DNA from: Neocallimastix lanati (nom. inval.)
Taxonomy: Eukaryota > Neocallimastigomycota > Neocallimastigomycetes > Neocallimastigales > Neocallimastigaceae
Assembly: GCA_016946835.1 (NCBI GenBank)
Contig: JACVTC010000108.1
Coordinates: forward strand, 475,001-539,000
Length of the DNA: 64,000 nt
Reading direction: 5' to 3'
Positions 1-12,752 of the stretch are shown one piece after another. The position numbers and the translations under genes are program-made. The notes beneath the pieces were generated by a model, which saw only the letters and a list, made by a program, of their open reading frames with translations, ran no database searches and was not told the DNA's origin. Each line of letters begins with the position of its first letter. Position 1 is the first letter of the stretch.

Positions 1-3000
1 GATTGGTCATACCTAAATTAAATCTATTCTTACCTTCAATATTTTCTAAACTTACTTTTTTAGATTTTTGGAGTGGCATACTATGCTTTTTATTAAGTAA
101 TGAAGAACTTTTATTATTCATTTTCATATTGCCTTTATTACCTTCTTGAGATATTGGTGACATCGGAAATACTTGATCTTTAGGATCTAATGATATTGGT
201 GATGATAGATCACTGAGAGAAGAAGATAGAGTAGAAAGATGTGAAAACTTATGATCTAAATAACCTTCTTCCTCAATAATTTCTTCTTCTTCTTCTTCTT
301 CTAAACTTGATTTATACATCATTTCACCTTTACCTTCACCTTTTCCTTCTTCTTCTTTTCCATATGAAGCCCTCAAATGTTTCTTTTCAATTTCACGATA
401 AATATCTGAATCCGTTGGAGTATACGTTACCTTAATATATTTTATTATTAATCTAGGAAATAGAGCAATCACATTAACAAGAATTAAAAGACCCCAAAAC
501 TTAATATCACAAAACATTAATCCAATATAATTTCTAAAAACTTTACGGAAGATGGTATAGACGAGGAAGTAGAGATTAAAACTTAAAATTTCCAAGATTA
601 ATACTACACCAGAAATCCAATTAATACTTGCCATATTCACACCAACACAGAGGTTAACGAGAACAATAACGATATTCGCTACCACACAACCTAAGTAATA
701 CATATCGGTGGTTAAACCGTTATAGAAACTGGATTGAATCATGGTAAAATATGGAATATAGAAACAAATGAAGGATTGATAGAGGGCATCGGCCACATAC
801 GAGAAGAAACGTTTCCAAGTAAATCTCTTTTGATCAATACCCATTGTTTTATAGAGAGGTGGCTTACTCATTACCGTCTCCTTCTTTAAATCCTTATCAA
901 AAATACCCATAATCATGACTGGCATTGACGAAAAAATAAAGTTGAAAAACATTAAACAGGAATAATCAAATAAAATTGAGGCAGAGAATCCACAATTAAA
1001 TTGATACCAAAAAAGGACAAAGACCCAAACAATATTCTTATAGAAAAAGTTTAAGACCATATTAGCAATACGATAATACGACCAACGACCATGAACAATT
1101 AATAATTTGGATAGATATCGGAATTGACAAATAGCATAGTCACTAGACATTGCTGCCTGCATTCCTTCTTGACCTGCAATGCCAACACCTACATTAGCCT
1201 CTTGAATCATACTGATATCATTGGCTCCATCCCCTATACTGAGACAAAGAACCTTCAGACCATTCTTAACTAAACTAACAACCTGTGATTTCTGTTTCGG
1301 GGAAACACGACAACAAATAACTGCACGGCATCGAGTAGCCGAATCAAGGAAACGTTGACGAAGTTCCGGTTTTTCCATAATTAAATGTAAGGATTGACCA
1401 TCCACAATAAGCCCAAAATCAATACCTTTCTTAGGTGCCTGTTCCCCCATAAGAACATTATCAATATTCATATTCATGGAATAGGTACTATTAAACGATA
1501 GACTGGATAAATTGGAAATTCGTTTATTTCTATTCAAGGAATGACGAATATTTTGAGAAATTTTAAGATCTTCTAGCCTTATACTGTCATCATTACCGTT
1601 TCCGACGGAAGAGGATTTACGCTGGTTCCAGTATTCCATGAAATTCATTATTAGATTTGGAATGAACCAGATACTATTTCTTCCGGATTTAGCACGTTTT
1701 TTCATACTACCATATTTTTTAATGATGGAATAGGCATTCTTTAATTGAGTTTCAACATCAATTGTATCATTTGTACCACTATTATTGCCATTACCATTAC
1801 CAATGCTATTTCTTTCACGAATAGCTAAAAGACACATAGAACGATTTAAAAGATTACTGGCAAACCCAATATTAATTGCTGTTTCTAATTTATCTCCTGT
1901 TAGTACCCAAATCTTAATACCAGCGTCTTGAAGAGTACCAATACACTCTGGCACACCGTCCTGTAATTTATCCTCAATAGCCGTTGCTCCCAATAAGATT
2001 AAATTGGTTTCAATGGCAGAAGCTAATTCATCCTTCAAACGATCACGATCCTCTAAAGATATTTCAGCTTTATGATAATCTTCATTCCATTTTTGATACT
2101 CTTTTTCATTAATGTAACGATAGGCAATACAAAGGGTACGTAAACCTTCACTACCGAAATTTTCTAAATGAGTAAAAGTAACACCACGAAGATTATCTTG
2201 ATTCTTTTGAAGACGTTCATAGATAACCGTATCCGCTCCTTTACACAAAAGAAGTATTTCTTGATTTGGCGTACGTAAAATAATCGACATTCTCTTACGA
2301 ACACTATTAAATTCTAAAATATGGAGTACCTTATAGGTTTCTTCCTTACCTAAACAATTAATGGTAATGGAATCGTCCGTTCTTCTAAGGAATGAAAATC
2401 CAATATTATTAGCTGTGGTGACAAGAGCCTGTTCATCCGGTGATTCAGCACAATATTTTAAATAAGGAGTCTCGGTACCATCCTCCAGAACAATATTTTT
2501 AGGAGTCAGTACAGAGTGACAAATTGCTAAATGTTTAAAGAAGAATGTAATGGCTTTACTTTGAAGACTATTCTCGTTACAAAGGTCACTCAAAAGTTGT
2601 TCATCTAAAAATGAAAATTTTGTGGTATGATCTATAAATGGATTATTATAATAATTAAATAATAATGATTTCATTCTTTTTTCAATATTATCTTCGATGA
2701 CATGGGTTTCTTCAATCGTTAAACCGTCAATATCTCTCGTTACATCTGTATATCCTTTACCGTAAACTTTTCCTATGATTGAACAACGCATAAAGTCCAT
2801 TTTATTTTGAGTAAGGGTACCAGTTTTATCAGAGAAAATATATTCAATTTGACCTAAATCATCCGAAATATTCCATGTTTTCGTATTACAAGGACTATCG
2901 GTTTCCTCGTAGTAGAGATCAATATCTTCATGGATAAACCAAGACTGTATGGTCTTGGCAATTTCAACAGAAATATATAAAGATATAGGTACAACATTCT

Positions 3001-3378
3001 GCATCATAATCATCGTAGAACCAAACGTTTCTAAAAATAATCGATAATAACGCTTTTTATTGGTATTGTAGTAGGGTGTTCCATTTTTATTCCATTTTTC
3101 CATAAGTTTAATATTAACCACTGAAACTAAAAAGGAAATCACAAAAAGAATAAGAAAGTTAAATACAACCTGAGGATTCATTAATCTTTCAATTCGAGAA
3201 CGTTTAGTTGGAGTATTACCAGAGTTCAATTGAACTTTAGTATCATTACCGGTATAAACAACAGCACCGATAACCCATTCCGTATTTCTAATAACCGATC
3301 CACGTAATAATAAATTAGTAATATCCAAAGGAATTGACACTTTACCATGGGGGAATATTTCACTTTCTTCTTGTAGAC

Positions 3379-3420
<42 letters not shown>

Positions 3421-4792
3421 CATTACTATGATTTTCATTATGTTCTTCTTCATGTTTCTCATTATTACTATAATCATGATATTGATATTCAGCTTGTTTC
3501 GAAATTTCCATTCTACTTTTAAATTCATAAAGATTAGGAATTGGATTTTCGGCTTTAATCACAAACGGAAATTTTTTAGCTGAAGCTGCATCTCTTATCC
3601 CTTGAGTTTCCTTTCTACCACTTCTTCTTTTTAAAGTGGTTTCACCATCTAAGTTTTTTGTTTCTATATAACATTCATTTTCTTCCTCACTAGTAGCAAG
3701 GATAACAATATCAGCAGGAACATTCTCATTTGTTGATAAAAGAATAATATCACCTACACGAAGATCCTTCCATGGAATAGTTTTCCAACCATTATTTTTA
3801 TCAGGACCAGCTAATAAATTGATCTTTGATTTTTCTTTTTCTCTTTTTGAATTAATTTGATCTGTACTTTCATTTAATTCTATCGTCTTATCGATTTTAT
3901 TAACATGATTATTAGAAATATCATAACTTTCTTCCAAATTAACGTTTTTTGGTTTTTTGGATTCTTTGGTTTCCATATTTATATAATCCTCTGAGCTTGG
4001 AAAGTAATCAATAAGCTCTTTTGGAATACTTTGAGTCATTCTATAATAAAATTTTAATATAAATGATTTTATTTTATCCATAAAAGATATATGACATTCT
4101 GAAAAATTTGTATTTATCCAATTATCCAGAATATAGGCTGGAGTATTATTTACTATATTATCTTCTTTATGACGCTTTAAATCTTCATAACCATCCTTAA
4201 CTGCTGTCACAAAAACAATTGCACAAAGTGGAAAAGATGCAAATAATGGATTAACAACACCAAATACTGGAAAAGCTTGCATGGTTACCATAAATAAAAA
4301 GAATACTTTATTATTGTAATTATAGATATATATATATTAAATATAATAGTTTGAGGTTTTATTTTATCATTTATTAAAATTAGGTTGTTTTTAACATTAT
4401 ATAAATAAATAAATATATAAATTATATTTATTATAGAATAATATTTGAATAATAATTATATATCATTAATTATTTAATAGTATTATAAAAAAATTCTAAA
4501 AAAAAATTAATTTAAATTAAATATATATAAATATATATATAAAAATATAATTTAGTTAATTACAATTGGCTATACGATGAAATTGTTCATAGAGATTAGC
4601 TGGTATAAAATTCAATAAAGTATACTTTGAGGTACGAATTTTATTATTAATATATTTATTTATTGGAACACCATATCTATCTAGGGCTATTGAAGGTAAT
4701 GATATATTAAAATATATACGCCTTGAAACAACTTTTTCTTCATTAACAATTTCATTTATATATGACGACTTTGAATTTTTCGATTGACCCAT
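1..4792 (-). CDS. P4-type ATPase (Dnf1/Dnf2-like phospholipid flippase), 3' end off window
   Basis: Probable lipid flippase moving phospholipids from the outer to the inner leaflet of plasma or endocytic membranes. Exon 1 is 4564-4792 and exon 2 is 4305-1 with no stop, so about 1510 residues are visible and the C-terminus is missing. The 258-base intron (4563-4306) has GT/AG ends, and splicing restores the family motif RIAN-LFFLF before TM1. Motifs in order: actuator loop LDGETT; PISLYI in TM4; phosphorylation motif DKTGTLT with the Asp at 2828-2830; KGAD in the nucleotide-binding domain; hinge GDGAND; then further membrane segments and a Ser/Glu-rich tail. The stretch before DKTGT ([18 protein letters not shown]) resembles yeast Dnf1/Dnf2 more than Drs2 or Neo1. 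An AT triplet run at 3379-3421 encodes about 14 Asn inside the actuator region. The start ATG is the first in the frame and precedes the conserved N-terminal motif. Subfamily assignment is inference. Confidence 0.93.
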
Positions 4793-5569
4793 ATTGACAA
4801 ATGCATTACCTTTTATTATTATTATTATTATTATTATTTTAAAATATCAATTGCTTAATAAAACAATTTCAATGATTATTTGTATTATATATATCTTTGT
4901 CTATCCTTCGTTTATTCTTTTACTCTAAAAAGAATATAGAACTATCAATAGATTAGTTATAAAATATTTTTTTTTAAAAAAAAATTACTAATTTAAAAAA
5001 AAAAAAATTTTTTTATAATTTTATATTTCAATTAGTCGAGAATGCGTGAGTATTTTTGTTTTTCTTCTTTTTATTAATAATATATTTTGTATTATTGTTT
5101 TCTTAATTTTATAGAACTTGACCAATTCAAATTTTAATTTGCTCTTATAAATAATTTATATATATTTATAATATGAAAATATTATTTATTATTGTTACTT
5201 TTAATTTATTACTATTACAATTATTAATATTTAATAATATTATTAATTTTAAATAATAGAAATAGGAATAAAAAAAAAAAAAAAAAAATAAGAATAATAA
5301 TTAAAAGATTTAAATATAATTTTATTTGATAAAATATGATTTATACTATATATGTGGATAATTATGAAAGCTCTCAATACTCAAAAAATGTGTTTTTTTT
5401 TTAATTATTACTGTTATAAGAACGTAAAAAGGTATTCTCATTACCATTTAATTAATACATAAAACTATACTTTTAAGAATATACAAAATTTATTTAATAA
5501 TATAAATTTTGTAAATCTTTTTTTTTTTTTAATTTCTATTTTTTATTTTTTATTTTTTATTATTTATAT

Positions 5570-5608
<39 letters not shown>

Positions 5609-6462
5609 GGATATAATATTTGATTATAATGTTTTTCTTTTATGAATTATTTATTTCTATATCTATTTATATAATTATTTATTTAAATATTTTTATTTAT
5701 TTATTTATTTATTTATTTATTAATCTATTAATTTACTTTTACTCAATCATATTATATTTTACTCTTAATAGTTTTCCTTAATATTAAAAAAAAAAAAGGA
5801 TTTTAAATAGTCTTGTTTATTATTTATTATGTATATATTAGATATTTATATTAAGCATTAATAATAATATATTTAACTATTTAATATCTATATTGATGAT
5901 TATATTAAAAAAAAAAAAAAAATTTAATATATATTTATTCCATACTTTATTATTTAATTTAAAATCAAATAAAGCTAAAAACATTGGAATTTGAATTAAA
6001 ATGATTATATAGCATGATTCAAAATAGTATATCCATTTACATTTCATTATATTATATATTTATATTAATATTTATTTATTCATAATACTAATAATAAATA
6101 ATATTAATAAATATTAAAATAGTAAATAATAATAAACAATAAATAATAATAAATAATAAATAATAAATAATAATATACAATAAATAATAACAAATAATAA
6201 TAAATATTAAATATTAAATATTAAATAATAAAAAGTAAATAATAAATAGTAGTTATTCTTTTACTGTCTTTATATATATATATGTAGTTTTCTATTTACT
6301 ATTTCTTATTTATTTTTTTTTTTTAAATTACTTCTTTCATTTTTCCCTTCTAAAAAGTTTAAAAATATATTATGACCTATATAAAGTTATTGAATAAATA
6401 GAAAAATTAAATAAAGGGAAATATTCAATTTAAAAAATTTAAAGTGGTCTGATTTTATCTAT

Positions 6463-6497
<35 letters not shown>

Positions 6498-7038
6498 TCT
6501 ATTTATCTATTTATCTATTTAAATTATTTATTATTTAATTTTTAATTTAATATTTAATTTTTACCATATTTTCATATTTTCATTAAACTTTATTTTATAG
6601 TGTTTCATAGATTGATTAATTAATAAAAAAAATAAAAAAAGTTAAACGATTTGTCCATTACGAACAAAAAAGTAAAAAAGTTTAAATTAAAAATTTAATT
6701 AAACATTGAATATTCTTTTTTCATTTTAAATTATTTATTTTTCAATTATAATTTATCTTTTATGATCTACCGAATAAAACCAGAGATTTAAAATTTTTTA
6801 AATAATTTAAAGATATTTTGGTAAAATAGGATCAAAATTTTTTATAATAGTAGTAATAAAATTAAAGAAAAAAAAGGTATCTTAAATAATTATTATTTTT
6901 TATTATTTAATATTTCATTATTTAATACTCCATTAACATTTATTATTTATTTATCTATTTATTTATTATTATTTATTTATCTATTTATTTATTATTTATT
7001 TTTTTTTATTTATTATTTCATTATTCAAATATGATACA
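4793..7038. other. AT-rich spacer upstream of the flippase gene
   Basis: No coding potential is seen on either strand. It holds poly-A/poly-T runs (a 33-base A run near 5574-5606), an ATTT tetranucleotide array at about 6457-6521 and many AT-rich motifs. It presumably contains the flippase promoter, but no specific site can be supported. Confidence 0.7.
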
Positions 7039-7059
7039 TTTCTGGAAAGTTGTATTTCG
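7039..7059 (+). repeat. Left terminal inverted repeat of MULE copy A
   Basis: A 21-base sequence, core TGGAAAGTTGTATTTCG, that occurs identically at 22689-22709 beside a second relic of the same transposase and as a diverged inverse at 9794-9810. This association identifies it as the terminal sequence of the element. Confidence 0.65.
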
Positions 7060-7097
7060 TAATGTGGCTTTAATATTTTAATAATTTACGCCATAAA

Positions 7098-7405
7098 TTT
7101 TTTAATATTTTTTAATGCAATTATAAATAAATAAATTAATAAATTATAATCAGATTTGTATACCCTGGGTCAATAGTCCGGTGTTCAATTCCACCTTACC
7201 ACCTAATAATTATCAATTGACAGCCTAACCCTAAATCGAACAAGTCATCGTCTACACTATGATATTGTTTCTCAGTTGTACGTATACATGCCTGAAATGG
7301 GGTGATTCCTGCGTATTATAAATCTTCATTAGTTAATGTATTCGATTTTTATAATACAAATTTTCAATAAGCCATTTATTTTTAATGTTTTGTAATTTTC
7401 TGTTA
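7098..7405 (+). mobile_element. tRNA-related SINE-like insertion
   Basis: An island of balanced composition in AT-rich DNA, flanked by the 10-base direct repeat ACGCCATAAA (7088-7097 and 7406-7415), which looks like a target-site duplication. At 7181-7192 it has a B-box-like GTGTTCAATTCC followed by TTACCACCTAATAAT. The element at 50.33 kb has the same order: T-arm motif, then ACC.AATAAT. No A box or 5' half of a tRNA is present. The T-arm stem is imperfect, so this would be an old, diverged copy. Confidence 0.45.
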
Positions 7406-7979
7406 ACGCCATAAAAAATTTTAATAAAATTATATATACAAAATATAAATGTATAAATAAATAAATAAAGAATGTAATGTAATAATATATGTATATAAAA
7501 TAAAGCAAAATAAAATAAAATAAATATTGTATGTAATAATATAAAAGTACAAGTATATAAAATAAATAAAATAAAATAAATAGTAGAATATGAATATAAA
7601 GTACAGATTGAATAGAATAAAATAAAATAAAATAAATATTTATTATTATTTTTTATTAAAGAATATTAAAAATCAATGTTTTAGAAATGAAATTTTTTTA
7701 CATATTTATTATATTCAATTAATAATGTAATTTAATATATAAAGCAATATTATTGATTGCTAATAACTCATTAAATATAAATGATTTTTTTGATTTCTAA
7801 CATATGTAATTAATTAAAACATTTTATTTTTAAAAATTAATTTATTTATAAAAAATATAAATTTAATTTTTCATATATAAGAAAAGATAATTCCAAAGTT
7901 TATAAATGTACCGAATATAAAACATAAATAAATGTAAATCTTTTATTATTTTAAATGATAAGAAAGAAATAATAGTTCA

Positions 7980-9210
7980 CATAATCAACCTGAAAAAGAA
8001 TACGATGTATCTCTATCTATAATGAAACATAAAATTAAAGATGGAATTGAAAAAATTTCAATTCCTTTTGGTATAAAAATAAAACCCCTATATAATAAAA
8101 TTTCTAAAGAAATGGGATTTATATGTCCAGAATATAATTCAATTAAATCCCAAATATCAAGAAATTTAAATAAAAAACTACCATCCAATGTAACAACATT
8201 TGCTGAAATTCTTATTGAATCTGAATATTATAAAACAAAGCGAGGTGAAAATTTTATGATTTTCAAAAATTCTAATTTAATATTTTTTCAATCCCCTTTT
8301 CAAGTAAAATTATTTAGGGAATATAATGATGATATATTTATTGATGGTACATTTTTTATTGCCCCTAAATTTAGTTATCAAGTATTTATTACAAGGACTT
8401 ATGATAAAGAATTAGATAGTTTTTACACTACTTCTTTTGCAATATTAAAAAATAAAGAACAAGAAACATATAAAATGTTATTTGAAAAATTAAATAAAAA
8501 TGCTAATACATTGTAACAATAATATTATAATTGAACCAAAAAAATTTGTATTGTGATTTTGAAAGGGGAATATCTAAAGCAAAAACAATATTTCCTAATA
8601 CAAATATTAAATATTGCATTTGGCATTATATAATATCACTAGAAATTAAAAAAAAAATAAATTGTGCTATAATGAAGTAAAAAATAATAATAATAATAAT
8701 ATATTTATTTATTATAAAGCTATTTCAAATTTACCATTTATAAATCCTGAATATATATTTGATATTTATGTTATAAATAAAATTAAATCCATTAAAAATA
8801 ATTATTGTTATTTTTAAAATTTTTAGAATATTTTTATAAAACATATTTCATATTTAGTTGATTTTGATATGAAAATTTGGAATTATTATAATAATATGGA
8901 ACAAATAACAAACAATGCCTCAGAATCACTCAATAATTATTTAAATAATTTATTTCTAACAAAATCATCTTTTTATGAATTAATAGATAAATTAAATGAA
9001 CTTGAGCATTTATCATATTATGATTATTAAAGATAAATAGGTGGAATTTGAAAAATAAAAAAAAGAGCAATAAATAAAGCTAATGAAATCAGTGTCTTAA
9101 TTGAACGCTACAAAAGTATTGAATCCAAGTTAATTGATGCTAAATGTGATAGAAATAATATTATTAATTTGTGGTTTGATTGTTTAACTGATTTAAATAA
9201 TATAATATAA
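7980..9210 (+). pseudogene. MULE-family transposase relic, copy A
   Basis: Former DDE transposase of the Mutator-like superfamily. The longest intact stretch is 8022-8516 (164 codons); the same frame is already open from about 7980. It contains the first-Asp motif FIDGTFFIAP followed by YQVFITRTY. After a stop, coding resumes in shifted frames: the C-W-H-Y segment near 8600-8630, NLPFINPEY near 8730, NNASESLNNYL near 8910-8950 and a helical C-terminus to about 9210. Several stops and shifts make it inactive. No N-terminal DNA-binding domain (FLYWCH or zinc finger) is seen upstream. It is the best preserved of three copies in the window. Confidence 0.85.
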
Positions 9211-9793
9211 ATATTACTTTATAATAAATAATTAAGAAATGAGGAATGACCAAATGAAATAATCAGAATTCTGTCATTCAATAATTTAATTTATAAAGCA
9301 TATTAAATTTATACAGTTTTAATAAATATTCAAATTCAATGTATAATTTATAGTTTTATCATTATAATTATTATTTCGTTTAATAATTTTTTAAAAAAAG
9401 AATTATTATTAATAAAATTTATATTTTTAATAACATTTGTAATTTTATATAATTTTTTTATTAATAAAATTTAAATAAAAAAATTATTATTATTAGTTTT
9501 ATATTTTTAATAACATTTAAGTAAAAGAATTATTATTAATAACATTTATATTTTTATGTTTTTTTTTTATTAATAACATTTAAGTAAAATAATTATTATT
9601 AATAACATTTATATTTTTAATAACATTTAAATAAAAGAATTAAAATCATTAAATCTAACCATTATATGATTTATTTAATTATTCACTTAATAATTAATTT
9701 AAAAATTGAAGTAACAAAATAATACAATAAAGTAATATTATGTAGCGCAAAATAGATAAAGCCACATATTTATATATATCACGTGAAAATTGG

Positions 9794-9810
9794 CGTAATG
9801 CAACTTCCCC
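9794..9810 (-). repeat. Right terminal inverted repeat of MULE copy A
   Basis: CGTAATGCAACTTCCCC; its reverse complement GGGGAAGTTGCATTACG matches the left terminus core at 13 of 17 positions. It is preceded by a CACGTG palindrome at about 9779-9784. Confidence 0.5.
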
Positions 9811-10094
9811 AATTCAACCTATTAGCAGATCATCATTGATCACATGTTATGACACATTTCCTAATTTAGAAAATGGTTTTGTAGTAGATAAATAATAATG
9901 TGTATATAGTTGTGGCTTGTTGTATCCAGCATATCCAAATCTTGTAGTTCTTTGTCATTGAGACGCCGAAATGATATGGATGGGACCACTTTATGTGGCC
10001 ATCCTGATACACCCGTTATAAAAGTTTGTCCGATATTAGTTGTCTGTTGTGGTTGGGATAATATGATTATAACTTACAAGGGATAGTCTAAAAA
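9811..10094. other. Balanced-composition island with a strong hairpin
   Basis: This stretch is clearly less AT-rich than its surroundings. It contains an inverted repeat: 9978-9989 (GGATGGGACCAC) pairs with 9995-10004 (GTGGCCATCC) around a TTTAT loop, with a two-base bulge. It ends in an A-run after GGGATAGTCT (10081-10103). One forward frame (about 9915-10087) is open and cysteine-rich but short. It may be a retrocopied RNA or a transposon remnant. I do not recognise it. Confidence 0.4.
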
Positions 10095-11133
10095 AAAAAA
10101 AAATAAAAAAATAATCAAATATAAAAGTAAATATAAATGTGTTATTATCAAAAAAAAAAAAAAAAAATGTTTTGAATAAACTTCTTAATCCCTTTGTAAC
10201 AAAAAAGTATACCTTAACATTCCCTTAATTGAATAAATAATTAAATAATTAAATAAATAATTAAATTAATAATTAAATAAAAAATATTTATTTTTTATTA
10301 TAAATTATACAATATAATTATAGCCCATATTATGCTATTATTCCTATATATTTTATTTTACAGATTTTTAAGTAAATATGTCAATTTAAATAAAATATAA
10401 AAATAAAAATAAAAAAAAATAAAAATAAAAATAAAAAAAAATAAAAATAAAAATAAAAATAAAAATAAAATAAATCAATATATATAAAATATATAAATAA
10501 AATAAAATAAAATAAAATATAATAAAATATAATAAAATAAAATAAAATAAAATAAAATAAAATAAAATAAAATAAAATAAAATAAAATAAAATAAAATAA
10601 AATAAAATAAAATAAAATAAAATAAAATAAAATAAAATAAAATAAAATAAAATAAAATAAAATAAAATAAAATAAAATAAAATAAAATAAAATAAAATTA
10701 AATTAAATAAAATAAAATAAAATTAAAAAAAAAAAAATCATTGAAATTATAAAATATATATATGTATATATATATATTTTAAATATTGAATGTTAGTAAA
10801 ATAATTTCAATTATTAAGGTTAAATTGCTATAAATAAACTTTATAAAAGAATTTAAAGTGTAATTTTATTTCTATTAATAATTATATATATATATATATA
10901 TATATTTTTAAATATAAACTTTGAATATATTTAATATTTTTATTTATATTGCTTATTCTTTTTATATTATTAATAACAAAAAGTTCTTTTTTTCTCCAAA
11001 GACATGATCTATATATAATTATATATATTAATTTATATTTATATTAATAAAATTACCTTTTTTACAAAAGATATTATCTATTTATAATAAATATTATGAT
11101 TATTTTTTTTTTTTAATATAATTCAGTAAAAAA
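10095..11133. other. AT-rich spacer with a pentanucleotide array, upstream of the GPCR gene
   Basis: It holds poly-A runs, an AAAAT pentamer array (10497-10727) and TA dinucleotide runs near 10880-10905. The last few hundred bases are presumably the promoter and 5' UTR of the GPCR gene. No gene is seen. Confidence 0.7.
10497..10727. repeat. AAAAT pentanucleotide microsatellite
   Basis: About 46 copies of AAAAT, nearly uninterrupted except for a few AAAATAT and AAATT variants at the two ends. Confidence 0.95.
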
Positions 11134-11713
11134 ATGATATTATTCGCTCTCTTCTTAATTTCTATTTATTTGAATATTGGTATACTATAAGATTATTATA
11201 CATTAACATATATTTAATTTTTATTTTTTTTTTTTTAAAAAAAAAAGAAAAAAACTTTTATAAAACAATATAATAATTATTATTGTCATATCTATTTAAT
11301 ATTATAAAAGTCCATTCCATTACATTAAGAGCGTTAGCTTTTACAAGATATACAGAATCACAACCATACTCTACAATCATTAACCAATTCAATAAGTATG
11401 CTAAGAAAAAAAATTTAGATATTAGTATTGAATTAAACCTTTTAACAATTTATAATTCAACATTTTCCTTAAATGACTTTGGTTCAATGGTGGAAGCTCT
11501 TTTTAAAAAAAAGAATAAATATGAACTTTATTTTTATGATAATGTTTATACCACAAAGTACGGAAAATATTTGTTAAATTTAAAAGAATGGATACCAAAA
11601 AATACATTAGATTTATATGATCAAAAAATTATCTCTGAAACATGTTACTATAATGAAAAATTAGTCGGACTTGTAATTAACTCAATAATAAAAATAAAAT
11701 AATAAATTAATAA

Positions 11714-11756
<43 letters not shown>

Positions 11757-12574
11757 GTAATAATAATAATAAATAAAAGATATATATAAATATAATAAAT
11801 ATAATTTATACATTTTACAAATTAAAATATAATATATAAATTAAAATATAAAATAATAAAATAATTTATTTATTATTTTACTTATTTTTTTAATTATTAA
11901 TAATGTCAATACTATTTTTATTATAAAATAATAATAATATATATATATATATATAATAATAATAATATATATATATATATATATAATAATAATATATATA
12001 TATATATATTAAATAGCCTGTTCAACTATCATATTCTGTAATGTATTCCAATGAAAGTTATTTAAAAAAATACAATAAAAGAATACCAAAAACATGGAAT
12101 GAATTAATAGAAACTAGTATATATATATTAGAAAAAGAAAAAGAAAAAAATAATACTAATCTTGTTGCATATAATGGTCTATTGGATGGTATAAAAATTA
12201 TTATTATTATTTCATTATAATAATAAAAAAAATAATAATAATTATAATTATTATTTATATGATAATAGATTTTTATTTAATTTATTATTATTATTACTAT
12301 TATTATTATTATTTTTTTTTAAGAAAATAATATAAATATAATTAAATATATATATATGTATATATACATAATAACTATTAAATTTATTTAATAGACAGTG
12401 AACAAGGGACATACTCTTTAATAGATTATATATATTCTTGTAGAGAGGATAAAAGTTCAGCCTATCCTGATTTAAGAAGTCAATCTTCAATTAATGCTTT
12501 AAATATGATAAAAGAATTAAAAAATAAAATAGGTTCAGGTAAAATTAAGAAAATCTATAAATAATAACAATAAC

Positions 12575-12614
<40 letters not shown>

Positions 12615-12709
12615 TTGATACTAACAATAATAATGATATTAATTTTGATATAACAAATAATTATAATAAATTTCAATTTAAAAAAAAAAAAAATAAATAA
12701 ATAATAATA

Positions 12710-12752
<43 letters not shown>

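Larger units (their letters stand above)
7039..9810 (+). mobile_element. Decayed Mutator-like (MULE) transposon, copy A
   Basis: The element is delimited by a left terminal motif at 7039-7059 and an inverted right motif at 9794-9810 that match at about 13 of 17 positions (GGRRAGTTGYATTWCG core). Between them lies a relic of a MULE transposase (7980-9210). A SINE-like insertion sits near the left end. The boundaries are inferred from the terminal motifs only, since no clear target-site duplication was found, so the extents are approximate. Two more relics of the same transposase lie at 16.4-17.3 kb and 23.2-24.5 kb. Confidence 0.6.
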
